Notes: generated from the letters alone by a model not told the origin. A stretch of 64,000 bases of DNA from Hyalella azteca (GCF_000764305.2 NW_025930472.1:124001-188000); one strand, 5' to 3'; positions 50,001 to 59,441 are shown, numbered from the stretch's first letter. A program made the numbers and translations.

Positions 50001-53000
50001 AGCTTATTTACAACTGTTACTGCTGGGAGTGACAGCTTATTACCACGTTTTTCTTAGCTCGCTATCGTGTCTGTGATGATCAAATCTTGCAATCGATATT
50101 TCACCAATTTTCCCATTAACTAGCGCTCTGAAACTTTTAGGGAAGCTCAGCTCCCGATAACAATACAATAATCAATAATTTGTTGCACGTTTCCAGGCGT
50201 ATAAACTCTAAAGGAACTCACAAGCAGGGGTTGGAACCTTTAATGCACGTCATCCTCGAGAGGATATTCGTGTTTAGACTGCGTATATCGATGATACGCT
50301 TCGTATCATCGTATCATCGATGATACGCTTCGTATCATCGATACGTACATCAAGTCAAGTAAATTGGCTCGCAACAACGTAACTGTTGGAAGTGACAGCT
50401 TATTTCCAACGATGGGCTGAAGTGACTGAAAAATTTACCGCCACTGCTACTACTAATAATTAAAAAAATATTTCCTAAAACGAATAATTATTTATTATCG
50501 ATGAAAACTAAAGATCTGTTTTCAATCTGGGAAATTGACAGAAATTTTTAAAATATAACTCCCAGCATCTCAAGGAAACAATATTGTCAATTTCTTGGAG
50601 TTGAAAGCTGCTAGGTATTGCTGGAGTAAGCGATCTTTGTGTGCAACATATCTTCGCTACTCGATTGTTGCTTTTTTCAACAAAAAATATTTTGTCCTTT
50701 CAAGTAACCTAGACTATAATTTTTTGGGATGCCTTTCTTAAATTGTTTTTACTCGTGAATTTGTACTCTGAACAAGTTGCTACTCAAATGACAATCAGCG
50801 GGAAATGATAATACTGCCCCTACGGCAAACGTAAGGGAGGCAGGGAAGGCTAGAGATGAAGGCCCATTGTAAAGAGATGGAGCTGACGGAGAAGACCAGA
50901 AGTCGCGTCAGCTCTAATTATTACTCATTTATTTATTATTACTATACTGTATTTCATTATTAAAACGAGCCATTGCTCACAAGACTACATTCTAGTCGCC
51001 CATCATTGTGCAGAGAAGGCGAGAAGTTGCGGCAGTTCTTTCCCCTGGACCACGTGCTGACGGCGCTACTGCAGCTCAGCGCTGAGCTCTTCGCCGTGCA
51101 GTTCGAGGAGCTGGCGCCGGGACCTGAACTGAAGGCCTGGCATCCGTCCGTGCGGCTCTTCAATGTCCTTGAAGAAGACGGCGCTCCCATCGCATCTTTC
51201 TATTTCGACCCCTACAGACGGTGTGCATCCCATGAACAAAGCGATTTATTGTCGCACTCTTGCTTCTTAATAACAAAGATCCTTTGTACTTCTGATGTGT
51301 ATATTATTATATCAAATGAAAGAACATCTTTGTGCCTTGTATATGGGCTTTATATACATCAAATGCAATGAGTTTTGGAATGTAGCTTTAGCTATCAATT
51401 GGTAGTATATGGATGCCTTTCTACAATTGAGCAAACCTTGGATATTCTGCTATCCATGTGATAAAGTCACTTGAGCAACGGACAAGCGAATTATGTCCTA
51501 ACCTACAGTCGAAACGCCCATGTCTGAACACTCAACTCATGTCAACAGACAGACTAGTTTTGTCGTTTCTTCTTGGCTTCGTAAATTCATTAATGTCCCA
51601 CGGCCTCTTCAAAACCAAGTGAGCAGAAAACAATTTGCTATAACCTTTTCAGTTGACTATTTTTATTTTTAAGTTTCGTATTCTAACAATTTTGTAACTC
51701 AAAATTTTCAGTAAATTTGGTTACAAACAACGTTATTCTTGTTATGAAAATATAACCATTAGAAGCTGGCATCTTACTTGTTATCAGTAGGGCACGACTC
51801 ATGAACAAGTCTAGTATAACGTCATGATACGACGCAATGGCTTCAATGAAGCTGGCTCATGAGAAAAATCTTGGTGACAGAAATTTATTTTATGCAAGTT
51901 CCTCCTTCAATTTAAGTTAAATCATTTTACTCTCGTAAGGAAGTAGGTATCTATGGACAAGCTTCATATTGTGGTGCTGATGCGTGCGTTTGTTTCACAG
52001 CCCCGGCGAGAAGCTCGAGCCGACTTCAGGCAGCGGCTGGTTCGCTTCCCTCCGCAGTCGCTCGACGCTGAGCGACCGCCCCGTCGCGGCGCTCGTCTTC
52101 AACTTCCCGCCCCCAGGCAGCGACGCTCAGCACGACAGTGACGAGACGCTGCTAACCGTCAGCGACGTCGTCACTCTCTTCTCCAAGGTAACGTCAGCGA
52201 CGTCGTCACTCTCTTCTCCAAGGTAACGTCAGCGACGTCGTCACTCTCTTCTCATAACGTCAGCGACGTCGTCACCCTCTTCTCCAAGGTAACGTCAGCG
52301 ACGTCGTCACCCTCTTCTGAAAGGTAACGTCAGCGACGTCGTCACTCTCTTCTCAAAGTAACGCTAGCGGTGTCCAGTCGTCAGCTGTTAAAAATGTTAA
52401 ATATTTTGCAAAAGAAAATTTTGAATGTTATCAATTTTCGATATCACAGTAAAAATGCAAATTTAATCCGTAGCATGTTTTTTTTTATTTTGCCTGAAGT
52501 GTTGTATGATTGGAATAGCTTGGATTTACTATAAGGTTCCAAGTTTCGTTCTACCAAAGTAGACAGCATTTGGCGCAGGGTAGATGAACGATTAGTGGCC
52601 ATCACAGTGAGCTGCATACGAGTGAATACAAAAGGAATTTCGAAGTTCCTGTTTTCATCATACCCTTATACAGAAACCAGAATGTTGATTAGTACATCGT
52701 CTACTGACAGGATCATGCATTATTACAAGACGAGACAACATACTCGTATGTTTATAGTAATTTTTCCAAAATTTTCAGTTTGGGGAGGCTCTGCAGCACA
52801 TGCTCACCACGGTGCCGTACGGCGAGGTGTCAGGACTTACAAACATAGAGTGGGATGCCATGGCTCTCACCCAGCACTTCATGGCCAACTGGTACGATTT
52901 ATAAGAGAATGTCGTCAGCGCCAGACGTGGGGAAGTGGAAGGCATTACACAAATTTTCCAGTCTTTGAATGAAACAAAAGGAAGCTGCAAACGGCGTGCG

Positions 53001-55254
53001 CATGAAAGCTTTTCTTTGACATTAAGACCGCACTTATATTTCTCATGAACCATCCACTTGACAGTCATTGGTTCACCATAGGGTCGTTGCACAATTGCAG
53101 TGAACTTAAATATTAAATAAATTGTGAATTAAGAATTATTGGTTTTGAAGGAATATGTTGTAAGTAATATCAATGTATACGAAATTGAATATTGGGGGTC
53201 TGTATGGCATTCGCTTTTTTCGAACTTGTTTAAGTAACACAATTGCCGCGTAAATGACGCCTGGAGAGCAAATCCTTCCATGATGATATCTAGACCACAG
53301 TTGTTCCCTCCGGATCCGCTATGCTTTCAAATCGTGTTATGGGACATACCAAAACACGACTATGTCAATAACTCAAACGAAATAATGACTATAACTAACA
53401 TACACCTGCAGTGTTCATACTCACGGCCTTTTCGCGTGAACTTGTTTGCTGTGGATTGTAGGTACGTGCACTGGGCGCCTGAGCGAATGCAATGAAATTT
53501 TAGAATGCAAACTCATTGCATTCAGTTAAGTCAAGTGAAAGTTAGTGTGTTTAAGGTTGTGCCTAATGACGTTAAAGATTCACGTTCCTCGTATTGCATA
53601 TTTTGGCCAAGATAATAAAAATTCCACGTGTTAAATTGTTGCCGATTTCATTGACAGTAATCATTAACACATCGTTGGCTCAAAATTCAGCTGAGGCAAT
53701 TTGCCTGTTCTGCGTGCAGGGTGTTTGTTCCCGAAGTTCTGTCGTCGCTGGGCCGACATTACGACACGGGAGCGCCTCTACCGCCTGACGTCATCGCTGA
53801 CATCATCAGCTCCCACAACCACATGGCAGCTCACAACCTCTCCAAGCATCTCTACCTCGCCAATCTCGATCTTTTGCTCCACACTACGTCAGAATTTACA
53901 GTCAATATATATTTGTATTATTATTCAGCTGTCAACTAAATGCCTTTTGAATTTTAACGATTTTTTCCCGCAAATCTTTTCGTGAGTTGCACATATAATT
54001 AACCTATGTATAAAGATTATTGATATATTTCCTGTTAATCCTCCTTCAGATCAATCCTGGTCAGAAAAAAAGCTCACAAAGGCATGGAAAAATATAAGAT
54101 TTATTTTCTAAAACTCTAGGATTTCCGTCCTCTATATTGGCTTTCCGAGAAATTTAGTTTATTGTTTGTTCACAGAAAAGACTTCTGGAAGAGTATAATG
54201 ACGGGCCTGTGGCCGCAGTTCTTGCCCTATGAGCTGGACAAGAAGGACTACCATCCCTGCAGCTTCACGGCCAGCATGTGCGACGTGTGGGCGGCCGCGT
54301 ACTATAGCCACACTTGGGCCCGCGTCATGGCTGCCGACTGCACCAAGTCGTTCATCGATGACGAGCGAAGCCACTGGCGCTCTACTGGCCTAAGGTGTTC
54401 AACTTAACCTTTTTCTTCGGGTATATTCATCGTCGTCAATGCTATTCGTTTTTATCTTGGGATACCGTCAGTAGCCTGAGTAAATTAGGTTGAACCGTCC
54501 GAGACTTGAACTTAAAGTTTTCCTCCGACACGTCTTCGCCCGGTACACTCGCATCATTCTCGGGCACTATTTCTTAAAGCATCCGTCAGAGTTGATTTTT
54601 AGGATATAGAAAAATATTCGCCAGCCCGTTTTCTGTAAAATACTCTGATCCAGATGCTTACAAATCAGTTGTATTCAATTAACCGCTATAATGAATTAAA
54701 CATTCTGGTATAAGTGGTCTCTAATGGTTATATTTAACATGCGGATGAGTATTGTTGGAATTGCACCATTCGTTGAGAAACATTCATGATAACTTATGTC
54801 ACCACATGCGCATGCGATGGCGCTTACAATGAGCCACGTCTATTTATATGTAACAAGTTTGTGTCATTACAAAATTCATCTAAAAAAGAAAAACAATAAT
54901 GCCTATTGTCTAGTACAAAATACTTTTTTTTGTTATTCAATCGTGTTCTCTGAACTACAGTTGAAAATTACTATTTTCATGCGATTGTATGATGATCGTA
55001 AATTGGAGAATTTTATATAAAGTTCATATACGTCGGGAACGTTGTCAGATGAAACTTGCGAAGAGTGAATCTTATTACACACAAGATATCTAATCTTGCC
55101 GAGTTATGTACAATATTCTTCTTGCAGGTTCCGGTCGACATTCCTGTCCCTGGGTGGAGGAGAGGCGCCGGCCGAAGTCTTCAGAAAGTTCAGAGGACGC
55201 GACCCTTCACCAGATGCGCTTATTGAACTTTACGGAATAGGCGGCGCGAAATGA
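43893..55254 (+). CDS. M3-family oligopeptidase A-like protein lacking the zinc site (5' end missing)
   Basis: Fourteen exons join in one open phase to give 699 residues; bacterial oligopeptidase A has about 680. Similarity to that family runs end to end, from NALLRTAHGDLPNFEEI to LYGIGGAK. Family members are soluble thimet-type metallopeptidases that cut short peptides. Here the zinc signature HEFGH is replaced by SKFGE (residues 490-494 of the visible part). The third zinc ligand Glu in the VELPSQFMENW block is Ala-520. The catalytic His of the SHIFAGGY-like loop is lost (FTASMCDVW, about 615-623). The fold residues around these sites are kept (ALQHMLT, VSGLTNIEWDA, YYSHTWARVMAAD, KFRGRDPSPDALIELYG). 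So it is probably a conserved pseudoenzyme, not a decayed gene, since no frame break is seen. The first exon, with the start codon, was not found upstream. A poly(A) signal lies at 55394. The gene is convergent with GrpE. Confidence 0.93.
44270..44432. repeat. About 57-nt intronic repeat, three copies
   Basis: Units with CACACTCTAGTCCCACA, ATTTAGCTCATG and CTTCCTACAC between exons A and B of the M3-like gene. Confidence 0.7.
44511..44649 (+). CDS. M3-like gene, exon B
   Basis: Acceptor ATCCCTGCAG and donor GG|GTGTGT. Encodes DKPKSVSFDTVLKPLDALDA and LNFGWSTAKVLYIARQDKLP; the LxxLDxxLxxxWS pattern is typical of the family N-terminal helical region. Confidence 0.9.
44986..45055 (+). CDS. M3-like gene, exon C
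   Basis: Acceptor TTTGTCTGACAG and donor AAG|GTACGT. Encodes GLHERARKARVQKFQSLPIY followed by KACK, ending at a codon boundary. Its last 18 bases are the first unit of the tandem array that follows. Confidence 0.88.
45038..45238 (+). repeat. Tandem array made from the end of exon C and its donor (39/42-nt, five copies)
   Basis: Units start ATCTACGAGACCTGCAAG followed by GTTCTGACTGTCTTGTATCT. Copy starts are 45038, 45077, 45119, 45161 and 45203. The first copy contains the true exon end and GTACGT donor. Later copies have CAAG|GTTCTG. All unit lengths are multiples of three, and the exon C frame stays open through the array to a stop near 45,301. Confidence 0.9.
45792..45968 (+). CDS. M3-like gene, exon D
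   Basis: A 177-nt exon (59 codons) with acceptor ATTTTGTTCCAG and donor CAG|GTGTGG. Encodes VISEQEAPSLDSNKRRVLQK and a Lys/Gln-rich helix LDQKKQQYRQKVQ, matching the family segment before the first beta-containing domain. Confidence 0.9.
47057..47148 (+). CDS. M3-like gene, exon E
   Basis: Acceptor GTCACTGTGCAG and donor GG|GTCAGT. Encodes VSTSRFAYEITDPNIVQHFP and PHLLERMSPSG. It corresponds to the family block around 'TDEAELAGMPES'. Confidence 0.88.
47222..47572 (+). repeat. 22-nt intronic minisatellite, about 15 copies
   Basis: Units of ATTAGAGTGCCACAAGATTGCC with some indels, starting about 70 bases after exon E. Confidence 0.9.
47806..47991 (+). CDS. M3-like gene, exon F
   Basis: The acceptor is a CAGCAG tandem, so the exon may start at 47806 or 47809 (SPSG-SDTTR or SPSG-DTTR); both keep frame. 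Encodes GPWHVTLKSDVYEGFMAHCS, then ALRWNTWQAYNMRATRF and NSVNIEEIRASR, the family RxxxxxAYxxRA block. Donor AG|GTTTGT. Confidence 0.92.
48475..48590 (+). CDS. M3-like gene, exon G
   Basis: Acceptor with a long T tract (ATTTTTTTTTCCAG) and donor G|GTAAGC. Encodes RNDLARILGYSNFATMSMET and KMAGSVENVLSLITSLMAK, the highly typical LxxLLGxxxxAxxSxxxKMA block of M3 peptidases. Confidence 0.95.
49610..49739 (+). CDS. M3-like gene, exon H
   Basis: Acceptor CATTTCTTTCAG and donor GG|GTAAGT. Encodes AVPKQAEEIASLTAFAKERD and ALQAYDVPYYSRLQRQHLYG. The family WDxxYYSxxxxxxxY motif is kept except that Trp is Tyr. Confidence 0.95.
49952..50046. repeat. Short intronic tandem repeat GGGAGTGACAGCTTATT
   Basis: Three units of about 35 nt with GAGTGACAGCTTATTTACAA and CTGTTACTGCT. 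A further related unit lies near 50,388-50,410 in the same intron. Confidence 0.75.
50284..50345. repeat. Repeated palindromes in M3-like gene intron
   Basis: ATCGATGATACG and CGTATCATCGAT alternate around CTT, giving two adjacent perfect hairpins that can also pair with each other. Confidence 0.8.
51014..51220 (+). CDS. M3-like gene, exon I
   Basis: Acceptor TCATTGTGCAG and donor CG|GTGTGC. Encodes GEGEKLRQFFPLDHVLTALL, then WHPSVRLFNVLEEDGAPIAS and FYFDPYRR. WHPDVRxFxxxDxxxxxxGxFYxDxYxR is a hallmark block of the family. Confidence 0.96.
52001..52187 (+). CDS. M3-like gene, exon J (ends at the former zinc motif)
   Basis: Acceptor CGTTTGTTTCACAG and donor CCAAG|GTAAC. Encodes RPGEKLEPTSGSGWFASLRS, VAALVFNFPPPGSDAQHDSD and ETLLTVSDVVTLFSK. 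In active relatives the residues after TLF are His-Glu; here they are Ser-Lys, at the very exon end. Confidence 0.94.
52158..52362 (+). repeat. Tandem array made from the end of exon J and its donor (35-nt, six copies)
   Basis: The unit is GTCAGCGACGTCGTCACTCT plus CTTCTCCAAGGTAAC. Copy starts are 52158, 52193, 52228, 52259, 52294 and 52329. Copy 1 contains the used exon end and donor. Copies 2 and 4 repeat CCAAG|GTAAC exactly, copy 5 has AAAG|GTAAC, and copies 3 and 6 are damaged. The period is not a multiple of three. Confidence 0.95.
52779..52891 (+). CDS. M3-like gene, exon K (degenerate active site)
   Basis: Acceptor AAAATTTTCAG and donor TG|GTACGA. Encodes FGEALQHMLTTVPYGEVSGL and TNIEWDAMALTQHFMANW. 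The family reads FGHGLHHML and WDAVELPSQFMENW, so the second zinc His is Glu, the zinc Glu is Ala and other positions are changed. Confidence 0.95.
53720..53887 (+). CDS. M3-like gene, exon L
   Basis: Acceptor TGCGTGCAG and donor AC|GTCAGA, a weaker donor chosen because it alone restores the phase with exon M. Encodes VFVPEVLSSLGRHYDTGAPL and DIISSHNHMAAHNLSKHLYL, the family HYxTGxPLP block. Confidence 0.9.
54176..54394 (+). CDS. M3-like gene, exon M
   Basis: Acceptor TTTGTTCACAG and donor AG|GTGTTC. Encodes KDFWKSIMTGLWPQFLPYEL, SFTASMCDVWAAAYYSHTWA and DCTKSFIDDERSHWRSTGL. AAYYSHTWARVMAAD keeps the two Tyr of the family, but the preceding His and Gly-rich loop are lost. Confidence 0.93.
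55128..55254 (+). CDS. M3-like gene, last exon with stop
   Basis: Acceptor TTCTTCTTGCAG. Encodes RFRSTFLSLGGGEAPAEVFR and KFRGRDPSPDALIELYGIGG followed by AK and TGA. GGS-x-x-P-x-x-x-F-x-x-FRGRxP is the conserved C-terminus of the family. Confidence 0.96.
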
Positions 55255-55341
55255 AAGCGCTGTCTTGTTAATAGCAGTGCACCAGATGCGCTTATTGAAC
55301 TTCACGGAATAGGCGGCGCGAAATGAAAGCGCTGGCTTGTT
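55209..55341 (+). repeat. Duplicated end of last M3-like exon
   Basis: Bases 55209-55269 recur at 55281-55341 with three or so differences. The second copy repeats the last 13 or so codons and the stop within the 3' UTR. The offset is 72 nt. Confidence 0.92.
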
Positions 55342-55393
55342 TACATCAATGAATGACAGACTCGTGTCATCACAGAGCAAAATAACGAGTTGG

Positions 55394-55399
55394 AATAAA
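55394..55399 (+). terminator. Poly(A) signal of M3-like gene
   Basis: AATAAA 140 bases after the stop codon; the most likely 3' processing signal in view. Confidence 0.55.
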
Positions 55400-55575
55400 C
55401 GTTGTGCCGTTTACTGATACGTAAGACACGAGACATTTTGTTTCGTAGAAGTAAGTAAGTAAGACACGAGACATAAATTTCGCAGAAGTTAATTACAATA
55501 TAAGCATTGTGCATGAGAATAAAAATGCAGAGGATTATTTAATTACTTCCTTTGATTTAGGGAGTAAAGGGATGA

Positions 55576-55581
55576 TTTATT
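55576..55581 (-). terminator. Candidate poly(A) signal of GrpE gene
   Basis: AATAAA on the minus strand about 500 bases after the GrpE stop codon, facing the poly(A) signal of the convergent peptidase gene. Other weaker signals cannot be excluded. Confidence 0.35.
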
Positions 55582-56085
55582 TTTCATGAGACTTGCACTA
55601 AAGTGTATGTACAGTTGGAATTCTATCACGAATTCGATTCAGCGAGTCGGAGAAGTTGTTGTGATATTTTGTTTATATCGTTTACGATAATTTGAAACTT
55701 GTGAACATCATGTAAAATATAAAAAGATCAAAAAATGGCGACTCTGTTTTCTACCCAAAAGCGAAAATAATAGACTGACAAGTATTTTTACACTATTAAT
55801 TTGATGATCATTAGAGCGTAGTTAGCATACAAAATTACTAGATCGTTTTAAATCCATTCATGCCTCCAACCATGAAACGATCTACACAGGAACGGTAGTC
55901 GACGTGAACATCAGAAAGCTGCAGTACATAATAATCCGACACTTCCTTCTACTGGCATTGCTCTGATGGAACAGTGGGCGACTGCTTCAATTTAACAATT
56001 GTGATTTCAGGGTGAGGGAACATGGATACTGTGACATGTCAAATTGTATAACAAGAAGTATTGAGAACTATTTAACTGTAGTATT

Positions 56086-56286
56086 TCAGTATTCCTTGAT
56101 AACTCCAACTTGTGCTGATCTAATGCATCTGTCATGTAGCTTCCAGCCCGGTCTTAAAACATGCGCGACTGAGCCGGCCTTGTGACTGCCGTCGCTGGCC
56201 ACCTCGAACATCGCCTCTTGCCAGGAGGGGTCGAACGGCTGCCCGGGCTCCAGCGGTACGCGGACCAGACCATGCCTCTTGAACAC
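56086..56286 (-). CDS. GRPEL1: GrpE last exon with stop
   Basis: Acceptor GCCGCATTGCAG on the minus strand; 66 codons and TGA. Encodes VFKRHGLVRVPLEPGQPFDP to VGVIKEY, the beta domain that inserts into the Hsp70 nucleotide-binding domain (family knowledge). Confidence 0.94.
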   Translation of the reverse strand: MFKRHGLVRVPLEPGQPFDPSWQEAMFEVASDGSHKAGSVAHVLRPGWKLHDRCIRSAQVGVIKEY

Positions 56287-57794
56287 CTGCAATGCGGCAT
56301 TCTTTACAAAATTCATTTCCAAGAGAAGTGAATTAATATGATAAGGTCTTCTAACGTACGTACATTTGTGAACTATGTGCATTTATCTCGTATGTAGCAC
56401 GACCACAATAGCAAGTTGGGAATACTTAATCTTCCCACAAAAAAAAACGTGCGTCCATTTATAAGGTCTTCTATCGTTCGTACATTTGTGAACTATGTGC
56501 CTTTATCACGTATGTAGCACGACCACAATAGCAAGTTGGGAATACTTGATCTTCCCACTAAAGAAACGAACGTCCATTTTAACTGAAAATTCTATTTGGT
56601 TGTGATCATTTAAAAAAGATCAGTCATAAAAATGAGAGTAAACAAATGAGAATTACTTGCCTAGCCCATGATTAGAAATAAAACTAAGACCACGGCGCTC
56701 CTACGAACGTCCTCACCGTCAACATTTGTGTCTCCGTCATGCTGAGGCCGTCGTAGAGAGTCTTCAGGTGCCCGTTGGTGCTGGACTTTAGCTCCTCTTC
56801 AGGAACGCTCTCCAAGGCTTTCCGGAACACGTCTGATACCTGCAAGAATATCGCTCAAATAAATTAATAAAATTATAGAGTAAAACATTGCCTATGACAA
56901 TAGGTCGCACAGCAATGGTTTGCTGATAAATTTCCGAATAGTTAAGTTGTCTTTCATTATTTTTTCTTACAATGAAAATTTTTAAATATAATATAATAGG
57001 AAAATGCAAAAATAATAAAAAAGAATTCTTAAAAAGTAAATGAGGTCACTTACTTCTAAAAGGTCTTTGCAGAAGCCCTGGATGCCATACAATTTAGCAT
57101 CAGACACTTGTTTCTCTAGTCGCGTCCTCACATTCTCTCTCTCTGCCAGGGCCCGTTGGTACTTGTCCTGTGTACGAAGTGTAAAAATTAACTCCCTCCT
57201 CTCACACTGAAGCTAAAAACTCAAAGATTTTGGAAATGTACCGTGCAATACAAACCCTAAGGGCAGAATCTTCATGAAATAAGTGAAAAATATGAATGCC
57301 TTTCTCTTAGTCAATTACCAGCGCTGCTAAATCGACGTCCTAATAAGAATCACAAACTTAGAATTAACAGAAAACTGTTTTACAATACAATTTGGACAGC
57401 AAATTAACACAATTTTCATTTAGGTGGCTATACTAATATTTTACAACACTCTTTCCGAATTCATTAGAATTGCCAGGTGTACACACTAATTCATTTCCTC
57501 GTAATATTTCGAGACATTTTAATCTGCTGAATTAATATAGTCAATCTATATAGTAGTATGAGATGAGTAAGATTCCACATTTTCATGACTGCAGGTCAAA
57601 ATTACCAGCAAATCACCTTATAATTCGCAACATCTGAACTAAGGATCTCAATTTGTTTATTGAGCTCAGCCTGAGGATCAGGAGCTTGTTCTGCTGATGT
57701 GTCTGTAGCAGAGTCATTCTCTGAAGCTCTGCTGCTGCTGCCGGGCTCTGCGGAGGACTGATGCTGCTTCATGGATGCTGCTGCACACAGCCAT
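56086..57794 (-). CDS. GRPEL1: Mitochondrial GrpE homologue (nucleotide exchange factor), leader exon missing
   Basis: Four minus-strand exons (57794-57617, 57167-57054, 56839-56717, 56286-56086) give 204 residues in one phase; animal GRPEL1 has about 217 with its leader. The protein releases ADP from mitochondrial Hsp70 in the matrix, driving import and folding. The order is as expected: a polar Ser/Gln-rich start after the cleavage region, then a long helix (QAELNKQIEILSSDVANYKD, YQRALAERENVRTRLEKQ), then the signature KLYGIQGFCKDLLEVSD, then HLKTLYDGLSMTETQM. The C-terminal beta domain follows (FKRHGLVRVPLEPGQPFDPS, RCIRSAQVGVIKEY). The first exon, which should encode the targeting peptide, is not found up to 64,000. 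The symbol is by family; Roe1 is the insect name. It is convergent with the M3-like gene. Confidence 0.93.
56341..56580. repeat. 120-bp tandem duplication in GrpE intron
   Basis: Bases 56341-56460 are repeated at 56461-56580 with about ten differences; both begin ATAAGGTCTTCTA. It lies in the last intron. Confidence 0.95.
56717..56839 (-). CDS. GRPEL1: GrpE exon 3
   Basis: A 123-nt exon with acceptor TATTCTTGCAG and donor ACG|GTGAGG. Encodes VSDVFRKALESVPEEELKSS to LSMTETQMLT, the four-helix-bundle part. Confidence 0.93.
57054..57167 (-). CDS. GRPEL1: GrpE exon 2
   Basis: A 114-nt exon with acceptor TTCGTACACAG and donor GAA|GTAAGT. Encodes DKYQRALAERENVRTRLEKQ and VSDAKLYGIQGFCKDLLE, the most conserved stretch of mitochondrial GrpE. 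Confidence 0.95.
57617..57794 (-). CDS. GRPEL1: GrpE first identified exon
   Basis: Acceptor ACATTACTTTCCAG and donor AAG|GTGATT. Starts inside a codon, then WLCAAASMKQHQSS, a polar low-complexity part and the start of the long helix. LCAAA resembles the LLCTAT region near the mature N-terminus of vertebrate GRPEL1. Confidence 0.85.
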
Positions 57795-58140
57795 CTGGAA
57801 AGTAATGTTCATTACTGTTTCATAGTTGCTATAGTAGAAATATATATGAAATTATCATATGATAAATAAAATGTAATGTATGGTGCAAACTGGTTAACCA
57901 TCAGAAGCTTGGAGCTCATTCCATACAGATAGATGCCGTCAATGTACCACAAAGCTGAATAACCGAATCAAGTGGTAAATTTAAATTTTGAAAAAATTAG
58001 CTTTTTGGGGCCAGTGGACCACGCAGTTCGGGCTTGAACATCTCTATCTGATCAATTGGCATTTGGTAAAGACGGCCACACAGAGCATCTAGCACCGCCG
58101 GCGACCGGCATTGAACGAAGTACGGTCATTTATGCTTTTA

Positions 58141-59441
58141 CAGGGTGAGGCAGAGGAACTTGCTTATTTGAACTAGTCTTCCTGAGGTGAGATTTGCCAA
58201 GATAATTTTAAGGAGGGGCTTAATCAAAAAGCGCAAACTGTAAATTTTTGTTTATATGATGAGCCGTATCCATTTTTTTTTCTTTGCAGTAGTCATGGAA
58301 TGGACGAACGTTGAACTTGCTTCTGCGGTTGAGGCATATTTTTCCTGTGTTTAATCAATCATCGCTACACAGCGTGCATTTCGTCGGTACTTCCATGTTG
58401 CACCTAGTGGCCGTGTTCCAGGACGACAGTCAATCGTTTCGTGGGTGAAGAACTTCAGGGAATCTGGAGATGTGAAGAAGAAGAAGAAGCCTGGTCTCCT
58501 AAGGACTGCAAGATCTCCGCAGAACATCGAAGCGGTGCTGCACTCCATCTTGAGGTCTCCCCGACAATCTGATTGCCAGCATGCATCAGTTCTTGGGTTA
58601 TCAGCTTGTACTGTTGACAGATCCTTTGTGAGGAATTGAAGTTCCTTCCCTGCAAGATTGTTGTCTCCCAGGAACTGATTCCTAGAAACTTCAATGCTCA
58701 TGAGGCTGCCTATAGGGCCCTTCTCGACTTCCCTGACATGCTTGTGTTCCTCAGCGATGAGGCGCACTTCCATCTTTCCGGGGCTGTGAACAAGCAGAAA
58801 ATACGGTATTGGAGCGCTGAAAATCAACAAAAACTTCACCTATGACCTCTTCACTCGCAACGTTTGACTGTTTGGTACGCAATATTCCGAGTTGGAATAA
58901 TCGGTCCCTGGTTCTTCGAAGAAAATGAAAGGTTATATGAAAATGTTACAGGATTTCTTCCCATCATAAATGAGTGAGATGGGCTTAGATGATGTTTAGT
59001 TTTAGCAAGATAGTGCAACGCATACATGAAGACCATCCACGGTATTCTTGAATAAGCCTTTCCTGGGCAAGTGATCTTAGAGGGGCAATCTTCAGTGGCC
59101 AGAGAGGTCTTCTGATGTTGCACCTTGCAATTATTTCTTGTGAGGACATCTGAAGTCCGTGGTGTACCATGACAGACCCAACAACCTGAGCCATCTCAAG
59201 AATAACATTTGGGAAGCCGTTGTCAACATTCCTATTGAGATGCTGGAATGAGTCGACACCAATTTCCAGACATGACTGACACAATTTAGACAATAACAGA
59301 CATCATTTGCGTGATATCATATTAAAACTGTTAAATTGTGAAATTTACTTGTTCTTGATTATGCTTTTACAAAATTCATATGTATATATTCAATACTTTC
59401 CTTATATGTTCAAAATAAGCAAGTTTCTCTGTCCCACCCTG
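58141..59441 (+). mobile_element. Decayed mariner-like DNA transposon with TIRs and TA flanks
   Basis: The terminal inverted repeats start CAGGGTGAGGCAGAGGAACT (left) and CAGGGTGGGACAGAGAAACT (right, reverse complement) and extend for about 32 bases. TA follows on both outer sides, the duplication expected for Tc1/mariner. Between them lie remnants of a plus-strand transposase of a family common in arthropods. Confidence 0.92.
58295..59323 (+). pseudogene. Broken mariner-like transposase
   Basis: Plus-strand fragments in several frames keep the family order. First is an N-terminal helix-turn-helix part with a stop at about 58,352 and a Lys tract. Then come a second DNA-binding part (RSPRQSDCQHASVLGLSACT), the first catalytic Asp block (LVFLSDEAHFHLSGAVNKQK), GIIGPWFFEENERLYENVTG and a weak second Asp block near 59,000. 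Last is a C-terminal part with recognisable NNIWEAVVNIPIEMLE. Frameshifts and stops make it inactive. Long antisense frames over it are shadows. Confidence 0.88.

Noticed and set aside
58351..58839. 162-codon minus-strand open frame
   Set aside because: Antisense shadow of the broken mariner-like transposase.
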